64,000 nucleotides of DNA from contig NC_006370.1 of NCBI RefSeq assembly GCF_000196255.1, positions 1,642,187 through 1,706,186 of the forward strand, read 5' to 3'. The notes beneath the pieces are model-generated. The model searched no databases, was not told the origin of the DNA, and was given only the letters and a program-made list of their open reading frames with translations. The first letter of the stretch is position 1. Each line of letters begins with the position of its first letter. Origin of the DNA: Photobacterium profundum SS9 (lineage in GTDB: Bacteria > Pseudomonadota > Gammaproteobacteria > Enterobacterales > Vibrionaceae). The position numbers and the translations under genes are program-made. Below, in pieces: positions 51,797-61,524 of the stretch.

Positions 51797-52447
51797 TTAT
51801 TCTTCACCTAGAAGGAAAGCAGCGTCGAGTTGGCAGAAAGCAACAAGTAAGTTAACAGATGCAGTATAAAACCCGAAGTCATCACGCGCTTTACACGATT
51901 GGGCAAATGCTGGAATCCAGTTCAATAGCATGTCATTAACAAAGGCTAATTGCGCTTGCATTAACGCTTCACGTTTTTCTTCATCCAACTCTTGGTTTGC
52001 TTGGATAATAAGATTGCCCATAAAGTCTAATTCTACTGCAATATGATCTGCAGGTTCGTTGAATTCTTTACGTTGTGCAATACCGTATTCTTCCATTAAT
52101 ACATTCATATCTTGAGCTGGTTTATCGTTCAATAAACCAGATTCACCAACATATATTGATGCATAAGGTAACGCGCCTGATTTAGGTGTGCTTAGAAATA
52201 GACCACAGAAATCAGCTGCTAATTCAAGCTGTGCATCTTCACGTGTTTTTAGCGTGTTAATTGCATTGCGGAATGCTTCAACAGGTTCTTTAAGCTCAGG
52301 TGTCATTCCTAAACCAGACAAGAAAGTGAACATTTCGTCACCGTGGTACTCGGTTACATCTTCATTCGTCAACTCGCGAGCCAAAAGTGAAGACATCCAC
52401 CAGTAAATTTCAGCACGTTGTTCGTTGAAAGCAATAAATTCTTGCAT
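51797..52447 (-). CDS. torD: TorD, TMAO reductase maturation chaperone
   Basis: A 216-residue all-helical chaperone of the TorD/DmsD family. It has FCGLFLSTPKSGALPYASIYV and the FNEPADHIAVELDFMG motif typical of the family. TorD binds the Tat signal of apo-TorA, assists insertion of the molybdenum cofactor and prevents early export. The ATG at 52447 has GGAG upstream. Unlike the E. coli operon, 249 bases separate it from torA; the gap holds a hairpin and an inverted pair of TorR-like sites, so it may have its own promoter. One TorD here may serve both TorA copies. Confidence 0.94.
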   Translation of the reverse strand: MQEFIAFNEQRAEIYWWMSSLLARELTNEDVTEYHGDEMFTFLSGLGMTPELKEPVEAFRNAINTLKTREDAQLELAADFCGLFLSTPKSGALPYASIYVGESGLLNDKPAQDMNVLMEEYGIAQRKEFNEPADHIAVELDFMGNLIIQANQELDEEKREALMQAQLAFVNDMLLNWIPAFAQSCKARDDFGFYTASVNLLVAFCQLDAAFLLGEE

Positions 52448-52470
52448 GGTCACTCCAGACACTTAAAACA

Positions 52471-52512
52471 TATTCACATAAAACATAGATTTGTAATGAT
52501 TATATGTGAATA
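52471..52512. promoter_or_regulatory. Inverted TorR-box-like repeat upstream of torD
   Basis: TATTCACATA at 52471-52480 and TATGTGAATA at 52503-52512 are perfect inverted repeats 22 bases apart, just upstream of torD. The right arm in context reads ATGTGAATAG, eight of ten bases like the TorR box read in that orientation (ATATGAACAG). The same ATGTGAATA occurs at 56546 between torC and torR. Confidence 0.5.
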
Positions 52513-52580
52513 GGTTTTATTTTGTTTAAAGAAAGGTGAGGTTATTGCTTCAGATCGCCTATCTTTTTATTATTTTTGAT

Positions 52581-52605
52581 TAGCCGCCTAAATTTAAGGC
52601 GGCTA
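52581..52605. other. Hairpin between torA and torD
   Basis: TAGCCGCC and GGCGGCTA form a GC-rich stem with a 7-9 base AT loop, about 92 bases past the torA stop. There is no T-run on either strand, so it could partially terminate or protect the torCA message. Confidence 0.5.
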
Positions 52606-52696
52606 TCATTCAGCTCACTAAAACAATGCGCACATCAAGTATTCGCTTGGTTGCTTATTGTTTTGCCGGTAGCGTTAATATTTTAACGTACAGGGA

Positions 52697-55228
52697 TTAC
52701 TCTAAATCCATTGCTGGGAATAGAGGGTTAATATCAGTGACTTCTACAGGGCCATTAAAGCCTGTTATCGCTGGAAGTTTTCCAGTGTATTTTTCGATAT
52801 CTACCTGAGCCGATGCAGCTGTTGTTGCCTGTGCAAGCTTTGATGAGCCAACATCTTGAGTTAGCACGTTTGGATCGCCATATGTACAGATCGTGCCTGG
52901 TTTACCACCTTCAAGAGGGCTATACCATGCGCCTTCATGAATACGACAAACACCTGATTTAAAGTCTTCAGTCACTACTGCGCCTGCTAGTACTTCACCA
53001 CGGTCGTTGAATACACGAACAACATCACCAGATTGAATACCACGTGCTTTAGCGTCGATAGCACTGATGTAAACAGGCTCACGATCTGCAACTGAATAAC
53101 TTGCACGAAGCTCTGTTGATGAACATAGCTGAGAGTGCAAGCGGTGGTTAGGGTGCGTGCTTTGCATGTTCAGTGGGAACTTGTTTGACTGAGGACCACC
53201 GTGGCTACGCTCATTCTTTTCAAACCACATTGGGTGACCCTGACAGTCATCGTAACCCATATCTGCAATTGTCTTACAGTAGATTTCAATAAGACCCGAA
53301 GCGGTACCTAGAGGCTCTAGATCAGGTTCTTTACGGAATGATTCGTGACGTACCCATTCAGCACCTTCAGGGAACTCAATGAAACCTTCTTCATCCCAGA
53401 ACTTCTTGAAGTTAGGCATACGAACACCAAGACCACGGCCTTGTAAACGTGCACCGTTATAGATTTCTTCAATCCATTCCATTTGTGTCTTACCGCCAGT
53501 GAATGCTTCTTCACGGCCAAAGCGACGACATAGTTCACGGAAAATATCGAAATCATCTTTTGCTTCAAACATAGGTTCAACGACTTTAGGCAGGGCGATA
53601 ATACCTGCATTCGAGTGGTTACCGTATTGTTCGATGTCATGACGTTCATGCGTAGTTGTTGCAGGTAAAACGATATCTGCAAAACGACAAGTCGCGGTCC
53701 ATTGGTGCTCTACTGAAACAACCGTTTCCAGCTTACGCCATGCTTTGATCATCTTGTTACGATCTTGATGGTGATGGAAAGGGTTGTTACCACAGAAGAT
53801 AGCCATCTTCATTTCAGGGAATGTAACGTCGTGACCATTCCACTGGATTGTTTCGCCAGGGTTCTCGATACAGTCTACGAAACGTGCTACTGGGATATAG
53901 GTAGAGTAGCCTTTGTATGAGCCATTGTGGATAGGGTCAACGCCTGTTACACCACTAAAGCCAGACATTAATGGGCCATTCGATGTGATAGAACCTGCAT
54001 CGTTGTAGTGCCAGCCGAAACCGAAGCCACCACCAGGTAAGCCGATTTGACCTAGCATTGCAGCAACTACAACTAGCATCCACGCGTATTGCTCGCCGTG
54101 TTGCATACGCTGTAGACACCAACCGCCAATGATCTGAGTACGACCAGATGCCATTTGACGAGCAAGTGCACGAATTTCATCTGCTTTAATGCCACAGATT
54201 TTTTCAGCCCACTCTGGTGTTTTTTCAACGCCATCGCTCTCACCTGTTAGGTAAGGGACAAACTTTTTGAAGCCAGTTGTGTAATCAGCAATGAAATCTT
54301 TGTTGTATAGGTTCTCGGTATACAAGGTATGCGCGATAGCTAACATCAACGGTAGATCAGTTTGCGGGTTAACAGCGATTTGCTCGCCACCAACAAACTT
54401 CTGAGTTTCAGAACGAACAGGATCAACGTAAATTACTTTGATTTCTTTGTTCTTTACTTTTTCAGCAAGTTCTTGGTAATAAGCATATGGGCTGTGATCT
54501 GGTACCAACCAACCTACTTGAAGGTTCTTAATTGGATCTGAACCCCAGATAACGATTGTGTCTGAGTTTTCAAGAACCAAAGGCCAAGATGTTTGCTGCT
54601 CGTATACTTCCATTGCACCAGCAACGTACGGAAGAATAACCTGTGCTGCACCTGTTGAGTAATCACCCATTTTGCCAAGGTAAGTACCGTGTAGACCAAT
54701 AGCTCGCATCATCATAGTGCCAGCAGAGTGAAGCTTACCGACTGACTGCCAACCTGTGTGGCCAGCGTAAAGCGCACTTGGTCCATAGTTATTTTGTACA
54801 CGTTCTAGTTCGTGGTAGAAGAAATCAAGCGCTTGACTCCATGGCACACGTACAAAACGGTTATCACCACGTTGCGTAGTGTCAGACTTGTAACCATGTT
54901 TTAGCCAATCAATACGAACCATTGGGTATTTAACACGAGCAGGGTTGTAAACAACCTCGCGTACACCGTTAATCATTGGGGTTGGGTGTAAATCTTTTTC
55001 GAACGGAACAGTATCTACCCAAACACCATCAACAACTTTGGCGCGGAATGCACCCCAGTGAGAGCCTGATAGAACATTACCCGTAAAGGTAGCTTTGCTA
55101 TCGGTTGCTGCCATAGCTTTACGTGGTGCAAGTAAGCTTGTTCCTACAACTGATGCAGCACTGACTGTAACTAGACCAGATAAAAAGCGGCGGCGTGAAA
55201 CACCTTTATTTAGAATTTGAGTCGTCAT
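52697..55228 (-). CDS. torA: TorA-type periplasmic TMAO reductase (second copy)
   Basis: An 843-residue bis-MGD molybdoenzyme with a Tat signal (SRRRFLSG, ending KAMAA). The molybdenum-ligand serine is in GDYSTGAAQ (near 191), and the AGHTGW segment is that of TorA, lacking the tyrosine of DMSO reductases. It reduces TMAO in the periplasm with electrons from TorC. The start at 55228 follows AAGGA. It is the second gene of torC-torA, close to the classic torCAD order, with torR divergent. It differs clearly from the copy at 18620, so the two are old paralogues rather than a recent duplication. Confidence 0.95.
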   Translation of the reverse strand: MTTQILNKGVSRRRFLSGLVTVSAASVVGTSLLAPRKAMAATDSKATFTGNVLSGSHWGAFRAKVVDGVWVDTVPFEKDLHPTPMINGVREVVYNPARVKYPMVRIDWLKHGYKSDTTQRGDNRFVRVPWSQALDFFYHELERVQNNYGPSALYAGHTGWQSVGKLHSAGTMMMRAIGLHGTYLGKMGDYSTGAAQVILPYVAGAMEVYEQQTSWPLVLENSDTIVIWGSDPIKNLQVGWLVPDHSPYAYYQELAEKVKNKEIKVIYVDPVRSETQKFVGGEQIAVNPQTDLPLMLAIAHTLYTENLYNKDFIADYTTGFKKFVPYLTGESDGVEKTPEWAEKICGIKADEIRALARQMASGRTQIIGGWCLQRMQHGEQYAWMLVVVAAMLGQIGLPGGGFGFGWHYNDAGSITSNGPLMSGFSGVTGVDPIHNGSYKGYSTYIPVARFVDCIENPGETIQWNGHDVTFPEMKMAIFCGNNPFHHHQDRNKMIKAWRKLETVVSVEHQWTATCRFADIVLPATTTHERHDIEQYGNHSNAGIIALPKVVEPMFEAKDDFDIFRELCRRFGREEAFTGGKTQMEWIEEIYNGARLQGRGLGVRMPNFKKFWDEEGFIEFPEGAEWVRHESFRKEPDLEPLGTASGLIEIYCKTIADMGYDDCQGHPMWFEKNERSHGGPQSNKFPLNMQSTHPNHRLHSQLCSSTELRASYSVADREPVYISAIDAKARGIQSGDVVRVFNDRGEVLAGAVVTEDFKSGVCRIHEGAWYSPLEGGKPGTICTYGDPNVLTQDVGSSKLAQATTAASAQVDIEKYTGKLPAITGFNGPVEVTDINPLFPAMDLE

Positions 55229-55297
55229 AGACGAGATCCTTAAATTTGAATTCTGTGTAATAACGCGGGCTAAAAGTATTAACCCGCCTCTTAGGAA

Positions 55298-56464
55298 TTA
55301 GTGGGCGCCAGCGCCGCCAGTATCTTTACCGTGATTTTGAAGGTACTTCAGTAAAGTACGCTCTTCTGTTTTAGTTAGACGGTAATAAGCACTCATAGCA
55401 TTAAGGCCTGAGATCCAGCCATTTGCAGTAAAATGGGCAGGGTCCGGAGCAGCATGGCAAGCGTTGCACGTTGAGCCATACATGTCTTCTGCGTAATTCC
55501 AGATAGGTTGAATGCTATCGATCATGTCATCAGAGTTGATCCATGCTTCAACAGAAACGTGTTGCCAAACAATATCGGTTGAAACGTCAGTTTGCTCTTC
55601 AAGTAACGTTTCACCCGCTTTTACGTCGCCACGAATAGTTGCTTTAAAGACACGTTTACCCATGTATTCAGTTAGTACACGACCTTTGCCTGATTTTTCT
55701 AACCAGCCTTCAATCTGTACTTTCAGCATGTCGTCTTTACGTTCAAGAACGATGACTTCAGAAGCCGGTAATAACTTACCTTCTGGCTTAGCGTCAGCAT
55801 TGTTGGTAGCAAAGAGATCTTTTTCACCCAAAGAGTAAAGTTTTTCTGCAGCAGCACCTTGAGATTTAGCGGTTGTTTGCAGTTCTTCGAAATCTTTTTG
55901 GAAGCCACCTGCCATGTTAGGTAACTCGTGGGCAATACCTTTGTGACACTCAATACAGTTCATATCTTCAGCGGCTGCTTTGTTCATTTCAAACGCAGCT
56001 TTAGCAGATTGTTTTGAGTGATCCATCGACTCGTAAGCGTGACAGCTCTTACATGTTTTTGAGTTTTGACCTTTCATTCGAGCCCAAACAGCTTGTGCCA
56101 TCTCTAAGCGGTTGTCTTCGAATTTTTCAGGTGTATCCACTTTCTTAGAAATGAAGTGGTGGTAAAGATCTTTTGCACCTTCCATCTTACGGAATAGTTT
56201 ACCTGGCAAGTCTTTTGGTTGGTGGCAATCAACACATTCAGCACGTACACCTGAAGCATTTTTAAAGTGAACAGTTTGTTTATACTCTTCGTAGTTACCT
56301 TGCATGGTATGGCAAGAGGTACAGAATTCTGTGGTTGAAGCAAACTCAAAACCTTTGTGTACAGTGAATGTACCCGCTAGCGTGATACCGATACCGACTA
56401 ATACCAACGCAAGAATCGAATACTTGCTGCTTGGTTTTATCAACTTTTGCCAAAGTTTTTTCAT
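55298..56464 (-). CDS. torC: TorC, membrane-anchored pentaheme c-type cytochrome (second copy)
   Basis: A 388-residue NapC/NirT-type cytochrome with an N-terminal anchor (~15-38). Heme sites are CTSCH (48), then CVDCH, CKSCH and CIECH, and a fifth, CNACH, in the C-terminal domain. It transfers quinol electrons to TorA. It lies 69 bases ahead of torA and is divergent from torR across a 200-base control region. Confidence 0.95.
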   Translation of the reverse strand: MKKLWQKLIKPSSKYSILALVLVGIGITLAGTFTVHKGFEFASTTEFCTSCHTMQGNYEEYKQTVHFKNASGVRAECVDCHQPKDLPGKLFRKMEGAKDLYHHFISKKVDTPEKFEDNRLEMAQAVWARMKGQNSKTCKSCHAYESMDHSKQSAKAAFEMNKAAAEDMNCIECHKGIAHELPNMAGGFQKDFEELQTTAKSQGAAAEKLYSLGEKDLFATNNADAKPEGKLLPASEVIVLERKDDMLKVQIEGWLEKSGKGRVLTEYMGKRVFKATIRGDVKAGETLLEEQTDVSTDIVWQHVSVEAWINSDDMIDSIQPIWNYAEDMYGSTCNACHAAPDPAHFTANGWISGLNAMSAYYRLTKTEERTLLKYLQNHGKDTGGAGAH

Positions 56465-56545
56465 ATGTGGAATATTCCATGAATAAAGAATTGCCTCCGT
56501 AGTACGGAGGTAGTTAAATTTTTATGGGGTGATAATAAGTCCACG

Positions 56546-56608
56546 ATGTGAATAAGGTTAACGGCAAGAATTAACAGTAAGCATCGGTTTATGAAAAATT
56601 GTGAATGG
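56546..56608. promoter_or_regulatory. TorR-box-like repeats in the torC-torR control region
   Basis: Tandem decamers TTATGAAAAA (56589-56598) and TTGTGAATGG (56599-56608) resemble degenerate TorR boxes in direct orientation, and ATGTGAATA occurs at 56546-56554. They lie between divergent torC and torR, where TorR is expected to act on torCA and on its own gene. The matches are weaker than the pair upstream of torE. Confidence 0.5.
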
Positions 56609-56664
56609 TAATGGGATGTGCTAACGTTTTATCAGGCTAAAAAAACACAATAAAAGAGATAAAA

Positions 56665-57378
56665 ATGAGTCATCACGTACTTGTTGTAGAAGATGAAATT
56701 GTTACCCGAACCAAACTTGTTGGGTATTTTGAGAATGAGGGTTACCAAGTAAGCCAAGCTGAGAATGGTGAGCAGATGCGAGAGATTATGATGGTCGAAA
56801 ATATCGATCTCATTATGCTCGATATTAACTTGCCTGGTGAGAATGGTTTACTGCTTACACGTGAACTAAGAAGCCGCTCAGAGGTGGGTATTATTCTTGT
56901 CACCGGTCGTACCGATAGCATCGATCGTATCGTGGGTTTAGAGATGGGTGCCGACGATTATGTGACGAAACCGTTCGAGCTAAGAGAACTGCTTGTAAGA
57001 GTGAAAAACTTATTATGGCGCATGGACTTAGTCGAAAAAGCGCGCAGTGAAACGTTAGTTGAAATACATGAAGATAACATCATTCGTTTCAGTGATTGGC
57101 AATTTGATATTAACAGACGAGCATTGACTCATAACGGTCAGCCAGTGAAGTTAACTAAAGCTGAATATGAGCTTTTAGTGGCGTTTTCTTCGCACCAAAA
57201 TGTTGTATTAAGTCGTGAAAGAATTCTGAATATGTTGAGCCATCGTGTAGAGGCTCCTAATGATAGAACTATCGATGTTCTGATTCGAAGAATGCGTTCG
57301 AAAATGGAAGTTGACCCGAAAAATCCACAAATTTTTGTTACCGTTCATGGTGAAGGTTACATGTTTGCTGGCGATTAA
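56665..57378 (+). CDS. torR: TorR, response regulator of TMAO respiration
   Basis: A 237-residue OmpR-family regulator. The receiver has the acidic pair ED near residue 10, phosphorylated Asp53 in LIMLDINLP, Thr80 and Lys102. The C-terminal winged helix includes LTKAEYELLVAF and TIDVLIRRMRSK. The segment VGIILVTGRTDSIDRIVGLE matches TorR more closely than ArcA. It is divergent from torCA, as in E. coli. The sensor kinase TorS and binding protein TorT are not in the window. Confidence 0.93.
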   Translation: MSHHVLVVEDEIVTRTKLVGYFENEGYQVSQAENGEQMREIMMVENIDLIMLDINLPGENGLLLTRELRSRSEVGIILVTGRTDSIDRIVGLEMGADDYVTKPFELRELLVRVKNLLWRMDLVEKARSETLVEIHEDNIIRFSDWQFDINRRALTHNGQPVKLTKAEYELLVAFSSHQNVVLSRERILNMLSHRVEAPNDRTIDVLIRRMRSKMEVDPKNPQIFVTVHGEGYMFAGD

Positions 57379-57776
57379 ATTCACTAAAATGAACGTTAAA
57401 ATGGCTGGCTAAAAAGTCGTTTAAACGAGCCTTTATTTAAGCCGACGCATTCTATGTGTCGGCTTTTTCATGGCGATTTAACTGCACTTTTGTTGATTTT
57501 AATCAACTTTTGTTGAATTTGGGAATAAATGCTAACTGTATGTTTTTAGAGTATTAATAACAAGACCAAATAATTGCGCTGTATTTTTGATTTTTATGCG
57601 ATGAATTTTACGGTGTCGTTACATGAGGCGTCGTTCCATTAACATGCATATCGAAATGGTAACAGCTAAATAATTCGAAATGTTACGGTTATGACATTAT
57701 TGAAATATAGCATTATATATCGATAAATAATGCAGACTGTTGATGGGGGAATTTGATTAGAATTGAGAGTGTAATA
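57379..57776. other. Intergenic region after torR
   Basis: About 400 AT-rich bases between torR and panP, which converge here. The torR terminator (57439-57468) is the only feature recognised. Confidence 0.4.
57439..57468 (+). terminator. torR terminator
   Basis: AAGCCGACGCA and TGTGTCGGCTT pair with one G-U around TTCTA-type loop bases, followed by TTT on the plus strand, about 60 bases past the torR stop. Confidence 0.9.
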
Positions 57777-57809
57777 TCCAAAACAGCCTGAAATTTTCAG
57801 ACTGTTTGA
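57777..57809 (-). terminator. panP terminator
   Basis: AAACAG-C-CTGAAA and TTTCAG-A-CTGTTT form an imperfect stem, followed on the minus strand by TTTTGG, about 35 bases past the panP stop. Confidence 0.7.
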
Positions 57810-57843
57810 GGTTATATTTGAGGTCGCAGGGTATAATTGATAG

Positions 57844-59493
57844 CTAGTTATTTGCCAAAATACGTTTAGTTAAAGTAAACAAACGTGGCAAGCTATGTAC
57901 ACTTTCTTTCGCGAGTTCTTTTTGCTCGATTAAAACATCTTGCAAAATGTTATCCGTCGTTAGTGGGTTCGCCAGTACAACTCTGAAAACGGTTGTAATT
58001 TTGTGGTCCCACTTTTCAGGTGTTAAACGCGTACGTGATACAAAAGATTTACCCGATTCACGCTGACGCTTTTGAATAAATTTCGTAAGGTCATTAAGTG
58101 CATCATGTAATAGATGTTTATCTTCGGCATTTGCAATCGTTAGTGCTTGCTGCGTTTCTGCGGGAACATATCGATAGGTGAGCAAGCATAATTCCGGTTC
58201 GGTAACTAGCTCGAAATCGGGATCTTGCTTAACCATATTTGCGAAATGTTTTGCTTTATCAATACTGTTGTTGATCAACATTTCATAGCCTTGTCGGCTA
58301 ATAATATTTAAGCTTGCAAACAGTAGCATTGCCATACCACTACGTGAGCCCTCTAAAGTATGGCTACCCAAATCTTTAGAGCCTTTACGAAGAATATATT
58401 CAGCGTGATGTTCAATTGATGTCATCAAAGCTGGGTTTTTGAAGATAACCATGCCAGCTCCCATTGGTACGTACAGCTGTTTGTGCGCATCAATAGTAAT
58501 CGAATCTGCTCGCTCGATCCCTTTTAATAAAGAACGGTATTTATTCGACATTAAGGTCGCGCCGCCCCAAGCTGCATCGACATGGAAATGACAATCGTGC
58601 GCTTGTGCAATATCGGCTAACTCGTCTAGCGGATCAATATTTCCTGTTTCAGTTGTACCAGCCACACCAATAATGGCGAATGGCTTAATATTCTTTTCTT
58701 TTAGGGATTGGAGCGTAGCAGTTAGATCATCAACTCGGATTCGGTTATTGTCATCCGTTTTTATTGGAATAAGACAATCACGGCCAATACCTAAGACATC
58801 AGCTGCTTTTTTTAGTGAATAGTGACCACGTTCAGAGACAAGTATTGCAAGGTCATCATATCCGTAATGCTTCATTGCACGGAATAGACCTTCATTTGCC
58901 ACACCTTTAAACTCACCATCTGGCTTTAACACATTGTTACGTGCTACCCAAAGTGCGGTAATATTGGCAATTGTGCCGCCAGAACAAAAAGCCCCCAATG
59001 AATGGTCTGCACTGTGCATCCACTGCTGATAGAAACTTGTCTCTTCATTGAAGATTAAGTTGTGCATCATGCCTAAAACTTGGCGTTCTAGGGGGGTGAA
59101 TGCCTTTGAGGTTTCAATCTTTACCAAGTTCTGGTTTAGACCGATCATAATTTTTGATAACGGCATCAAAAAATACGGTAGGGCAGACGTCATGTGGCCA
59201 ATAAAGCTTGGCGCAGACGTATGAACCGACTGAGCAACCAGCTTAGTCAGCAAAAATTGAGTGTGATCGGATACAAAGCTAGGATTTTCTGGAATTTCAG
59301 CAGATGAGAAATCCTTTTCAATCTCTATAAGCGGCTTTTCGCGCGCAGCAATATGCGTACCCAAAAATTCATTTAGGTTTTGTGAGATTTTTTGCTCGAT
59401 CAGCCCTAGGGTTGATTCAGGTGCTTCCGGCACCGTAAAAATGCGATGTAATGACTCTAAAGTCGCATCGGCTTTTCTATTATCCACTGCCAT
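57844..59493 (-). CDS. panP: PLP-dependent decarboxylase of the PanP type (aspartate 1-decarboxylase / glutamate decarboxylase family)
   Basis: A 549-residue fold-type I PLP enzyme. The PLP lysine is in DAHKQLYVPMG (near 338), preceded by HVDAAWGGA for cofactor contacts. The length and the extended N-terminus match PanP, which makes beta-alanine for pantothenate in vibrios that lack PanD. Coenzyme A and the phosphopantetheine arm used by PfaA depend on this pathway. Related enzymes decarboxylate glutamate or 2,4-diaminobutyrate, so the substrate call is by family resemblance. Monocistronic. Confidence 0.85.
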   Translation of the reverse strand: MAVDNRKADATLESLHRIFTVPEAPESTLGLIEQKISQNLNEFLGTHIAAREKPLIEIEKDFSSAEIPENPSFVSDHTQFLLTKLVAQSVHTSAPSFIGHMTSALPYFLMPLSKIMIGLNQNLVKIETSKAFTPLERQVLGMMHNLIFNEETSFYQQWMHSADHSLGAFCSGGTIANITALWVARNNVLKPDGEFKGVANEGLFRAMKHYGYDDLAILVSERGHYSLKKAADVLGIGRDCLIPIKTDDNNRIRVDDLTATLQSLKEKNIKPFAIIGVAGTTETGNIDPLDELADIAQAHDCHFHVDAAWGGATLMSNKYRSLLKGIERADSITIDAHKQLYVPMGAGMVIFKNPALMTSIEHHAEYILRKGSKDLGSHTLEGSRSGMAMLLFASLNIISRQGYEMLINNSIDKAKHFANMVKQDPDFELVTEPELCLLTYRYVPAETQQALTIANAEDKHLLHDALNDLTKFIQKRQRESGKSFVSRTRLTPEKWDHKITTVFRVVLANPLTTDNILQDVLIEQKELAKESVHSLPRLFTLTKRILANN

Positions 59494-59656
59494 AATGACT
59501 TGTTACTTTTGATTAACTTCGGCAAATTGATGCTAATTTAATAGAAATTGGTATCGATGTCTCGAAATATTTCTATGTTTGCTACTAACTGTTCACATAA
59601 AAACCTTCAAGATCATCGATATAGTTACACCAATTAGCTATTTTGATGTTTTGATA

Positions 59657-60637
59657 TTAAAATTTATAGTTGATACCCACAGTGGCCATTAGGGTGTCTT
59701 CGTTATAGAAATTGATATTGGAGTCTGTCGTGTTATAACCAATCAATGATACTAGCCCCCAATCTGTCCAACCAAAAGGCTCATTGTATTCATACGCTAA
59801 AAAGACACTCCAAAGGTCATCTTTTTGCTTTTCATCAAATACAGGGTTCTCTGCTTCGTATTGTGCATTTTTATAGCCAAACGTCAGTGCGAGGCTAGAG
59901 CTTGGTAACATCTGTATAATACTAAGCTGTGCACCATAGGTATCATATGACATCGCGTCGCCATCAGCATCAAATCGGGTATAGTTCAACGCACCGCGTA
60001 ATAAGCGCCCAGGTGCAATCGGCTGGCGGTAAGCCCCCTCTAAATAAATGATATTACCTTCACGATCTAATGAGGCTATTTCTGTTTCTGATAAGTTTTG
60101 TTTTTGACCACTTTTTTCAGAATCAATTTCTTGCTGCCCTACAGAAGTCTCCATTGAGAAGTTAGAACCCAGTATATTTTTGTATTGAAAACGGAACCCT
60201 TTAATTTTTGTATCTGTTTCAGTTCGGTTTTCATTCACTAAAAAGGGGTCTTCCCATGTTTTAGTCCCAATAATGCCAGGTACATAGCTTAAGCTCACCA
60301 TGCCATTACCTTCAAATCTTTGACGGTAACCTGCCTCAATGTGGAAACGACCTAACGCCAAATCAGATCGGCTAGTACCGATGAAAATTTGTTTATCTGA
60401 AGCGAAAGTATATTGAATAGCACCTAGCGGGGCGATAAGTGCTTTAGTATCAGATTCACCAGAACTTTCTAGAGAGGGTGTTGATTCTATATCGGTATTG
60501 AATTGTGATTTAGTGTTGCTAAAACCCGTAAGCAATGAAATATCGCCGCTGAATCCTTGTTCCCACTGAGCTAAAGGATTAGCCCAAACTGATGTCGAGG
60601 TCATTGCGAGAAGCAGACCCATAGAAAGAGGCTTCAT
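59657..60637 (-). CDS. DUF2860 family outer membrane protein
   Basis: A 326-residue protein with a signal peptide ending SVWA (near 19) and alternating short hydrophobic strands with aromatic ends, finishing in VGINYKF, a C-terminal phenylalanine typical of outer membrane barrels. It resembles the DUF2860 family of Vibrionales. The function is unknown; a channel or surface role is inferred. The ATG at 60637 has AGGAG upstream; the frame extends to 60703 without a ribosome site. Confidence 0.8.
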   Translation of the reverse strand: MKPLSMGLLLAMTSTSVWANPLAQWEQGFSGDISLLTGFSNTKSQFNTDIESTPSLESSGESDTKALIAPLGAIQYTFASDKQIFIGTSRSDLALGRFHIEAGYRQRFEGNGMVSLSYVPGIIGTKTWEDPFLVNENRTETDTKIKGFRFQYKNILGSNFSMETSVGQQEIDSEKSGQKQNLSETEIASLDREGNIIYLEGAYRQPIAPGRLLRGALNYTRFDADGDAMSYDTYGAQLSIIQMLPSSSLALTFGYKNAQYEAENPVFDEKQKDDLWSVFLAYEYNEPFGWTDWGLVSLIGYNTTDSNINFYNEDTLMATVGINYKF

Positions 60638-60848
60638 TACCACTCCTGTGAAAAACAATGCTGTTAAATAAAAAGGTATATAACGTATATTTTTATATGG
60701 CATACAGAGTATGCAAGTTGAATTTTACTTTGTGCTGCTCTTATACGCAAAGCAAGAATACGCTATGTCAATATAATGTTAAATGATAAATTTAAGTAAA
60801 TATCAAAAACATAGCTGAATAATTACGATGTTGATGATAATTAATGCT

Positions 60849-60915
60849 TATATACCCAAGTCACCTCAAGGTGCAGGATTCTCGTTGAAACGAACAGCTT
60901 AAGGTTGGGTATATA
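60849..60915. repeat. Short intergenic repeat with TATACCCAA ends, copy B (67 bp)
   Basis: TATATACCCAA at 60849-60859 and its reverse complement at 60905-60915 are perfect 11-bp ends. Inner CACCTCAAG and CTTAAGGTT also pair. The sequence after the left end (ACCTCAAGGTGCAGG) matches the corresponding part of copy A at 11130, which is longer by 58 bases in the middle. Confidence 0.75.
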
Positions 60916-60926
60916 TGAGTAAATAA

Positions 60927-60956
60927 AAAACCCGCGACAACGAAGTCGCGGGTTTT
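60927..60956. terminator. Bidirectional terminator
   Basis: AAAACCCGCGAC and GTCGCGGGTTTT form a perfect 12-bp stem with a 6-base loop, with A-runs and T-runs outside. It serves the 61012 gene on the minus strand, 55 bases past its stop. Confidence 0.93.
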
Positions 60957-61011
60957 TATATTTCAGCAATTAAATAACGTTACTACTAATATAACGTAAC
61001 GACTAATAGTG

Positions 61012-61524
61012 CTAATTACACTCGATAGCTGCAATTTTCGTCATTTCTTCATTGTAAGCATTCAGAGGCTTATCAATATTGACAGGGTGGGTCAGTAAGT
61101 CAGCAAAGGCACTGCGTAGTTCATAGTTTTTCTTATGAGGCGTACTTTGGCGGTCATCAAATGCTTTTTTTGCATAGCGACCAAGGTCATCTTGTTGTGT
61201 TGATAGCTTTTTAACGTCTTGCTGAGTTAGCTGTAACCAAGATTCAACTGATTGGGTAAGATCAAGTTTGGCTTTATCGTTTTCTAAGTACCAATCAACC
61301 GCTTCACGATTTAATTCAAAGTGATGTTTTCGACCAGCTAAAAACCAGTCACCCACTTCTTTAAGGCTTTCATCTTGTTTAATACTCAAATCAACCAAAC
61401 TCTGATACCAGCTTAATGATGCATCGACATACTGGTGGTATTTGTCGCTTTCACAGCTAGTTGTTGATGCCAGTGCTGTTGTTGGAAGAAGTACGAGTGA
61501 AAGAATTACAGCAGATAACTTCAT
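61012..61524 (-). CDS. Exported helical protein of unknown function
   Basis: A 170-residue protein with a clear signal peptide ending TALAS (near 20) and then a mostly helical, tryptophan-containing body with two cysteines (near 24 and 169) that could form a disulphide. No family is recognised. The ATG at 61524 has AAGGA upstream. It lies at the border between the conserved chromosome and the accessory right end. Confidence 0.7.
   Translation of the reverse strand: MKLSAVILSLVLLPTTALASTTSCESDKYHQYVDASLSWYQSLVDLSIKQDESLKEVGDWFLAGRKHHFELNREAVDWYLENDKAKLDLTQSVESWLQLTQQDVKKLSTQQDDLGRYAKKAFDDRQSTPHKKNYELRSAFADLLTHPVNIDKPLNAYNEEMTKIAAIECN

Noticed and set aside
53317..53682. 121-codon minus-strand frame inside torA
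   Set aside because: It lies in another frame of the same strand within an intact conserved gene.
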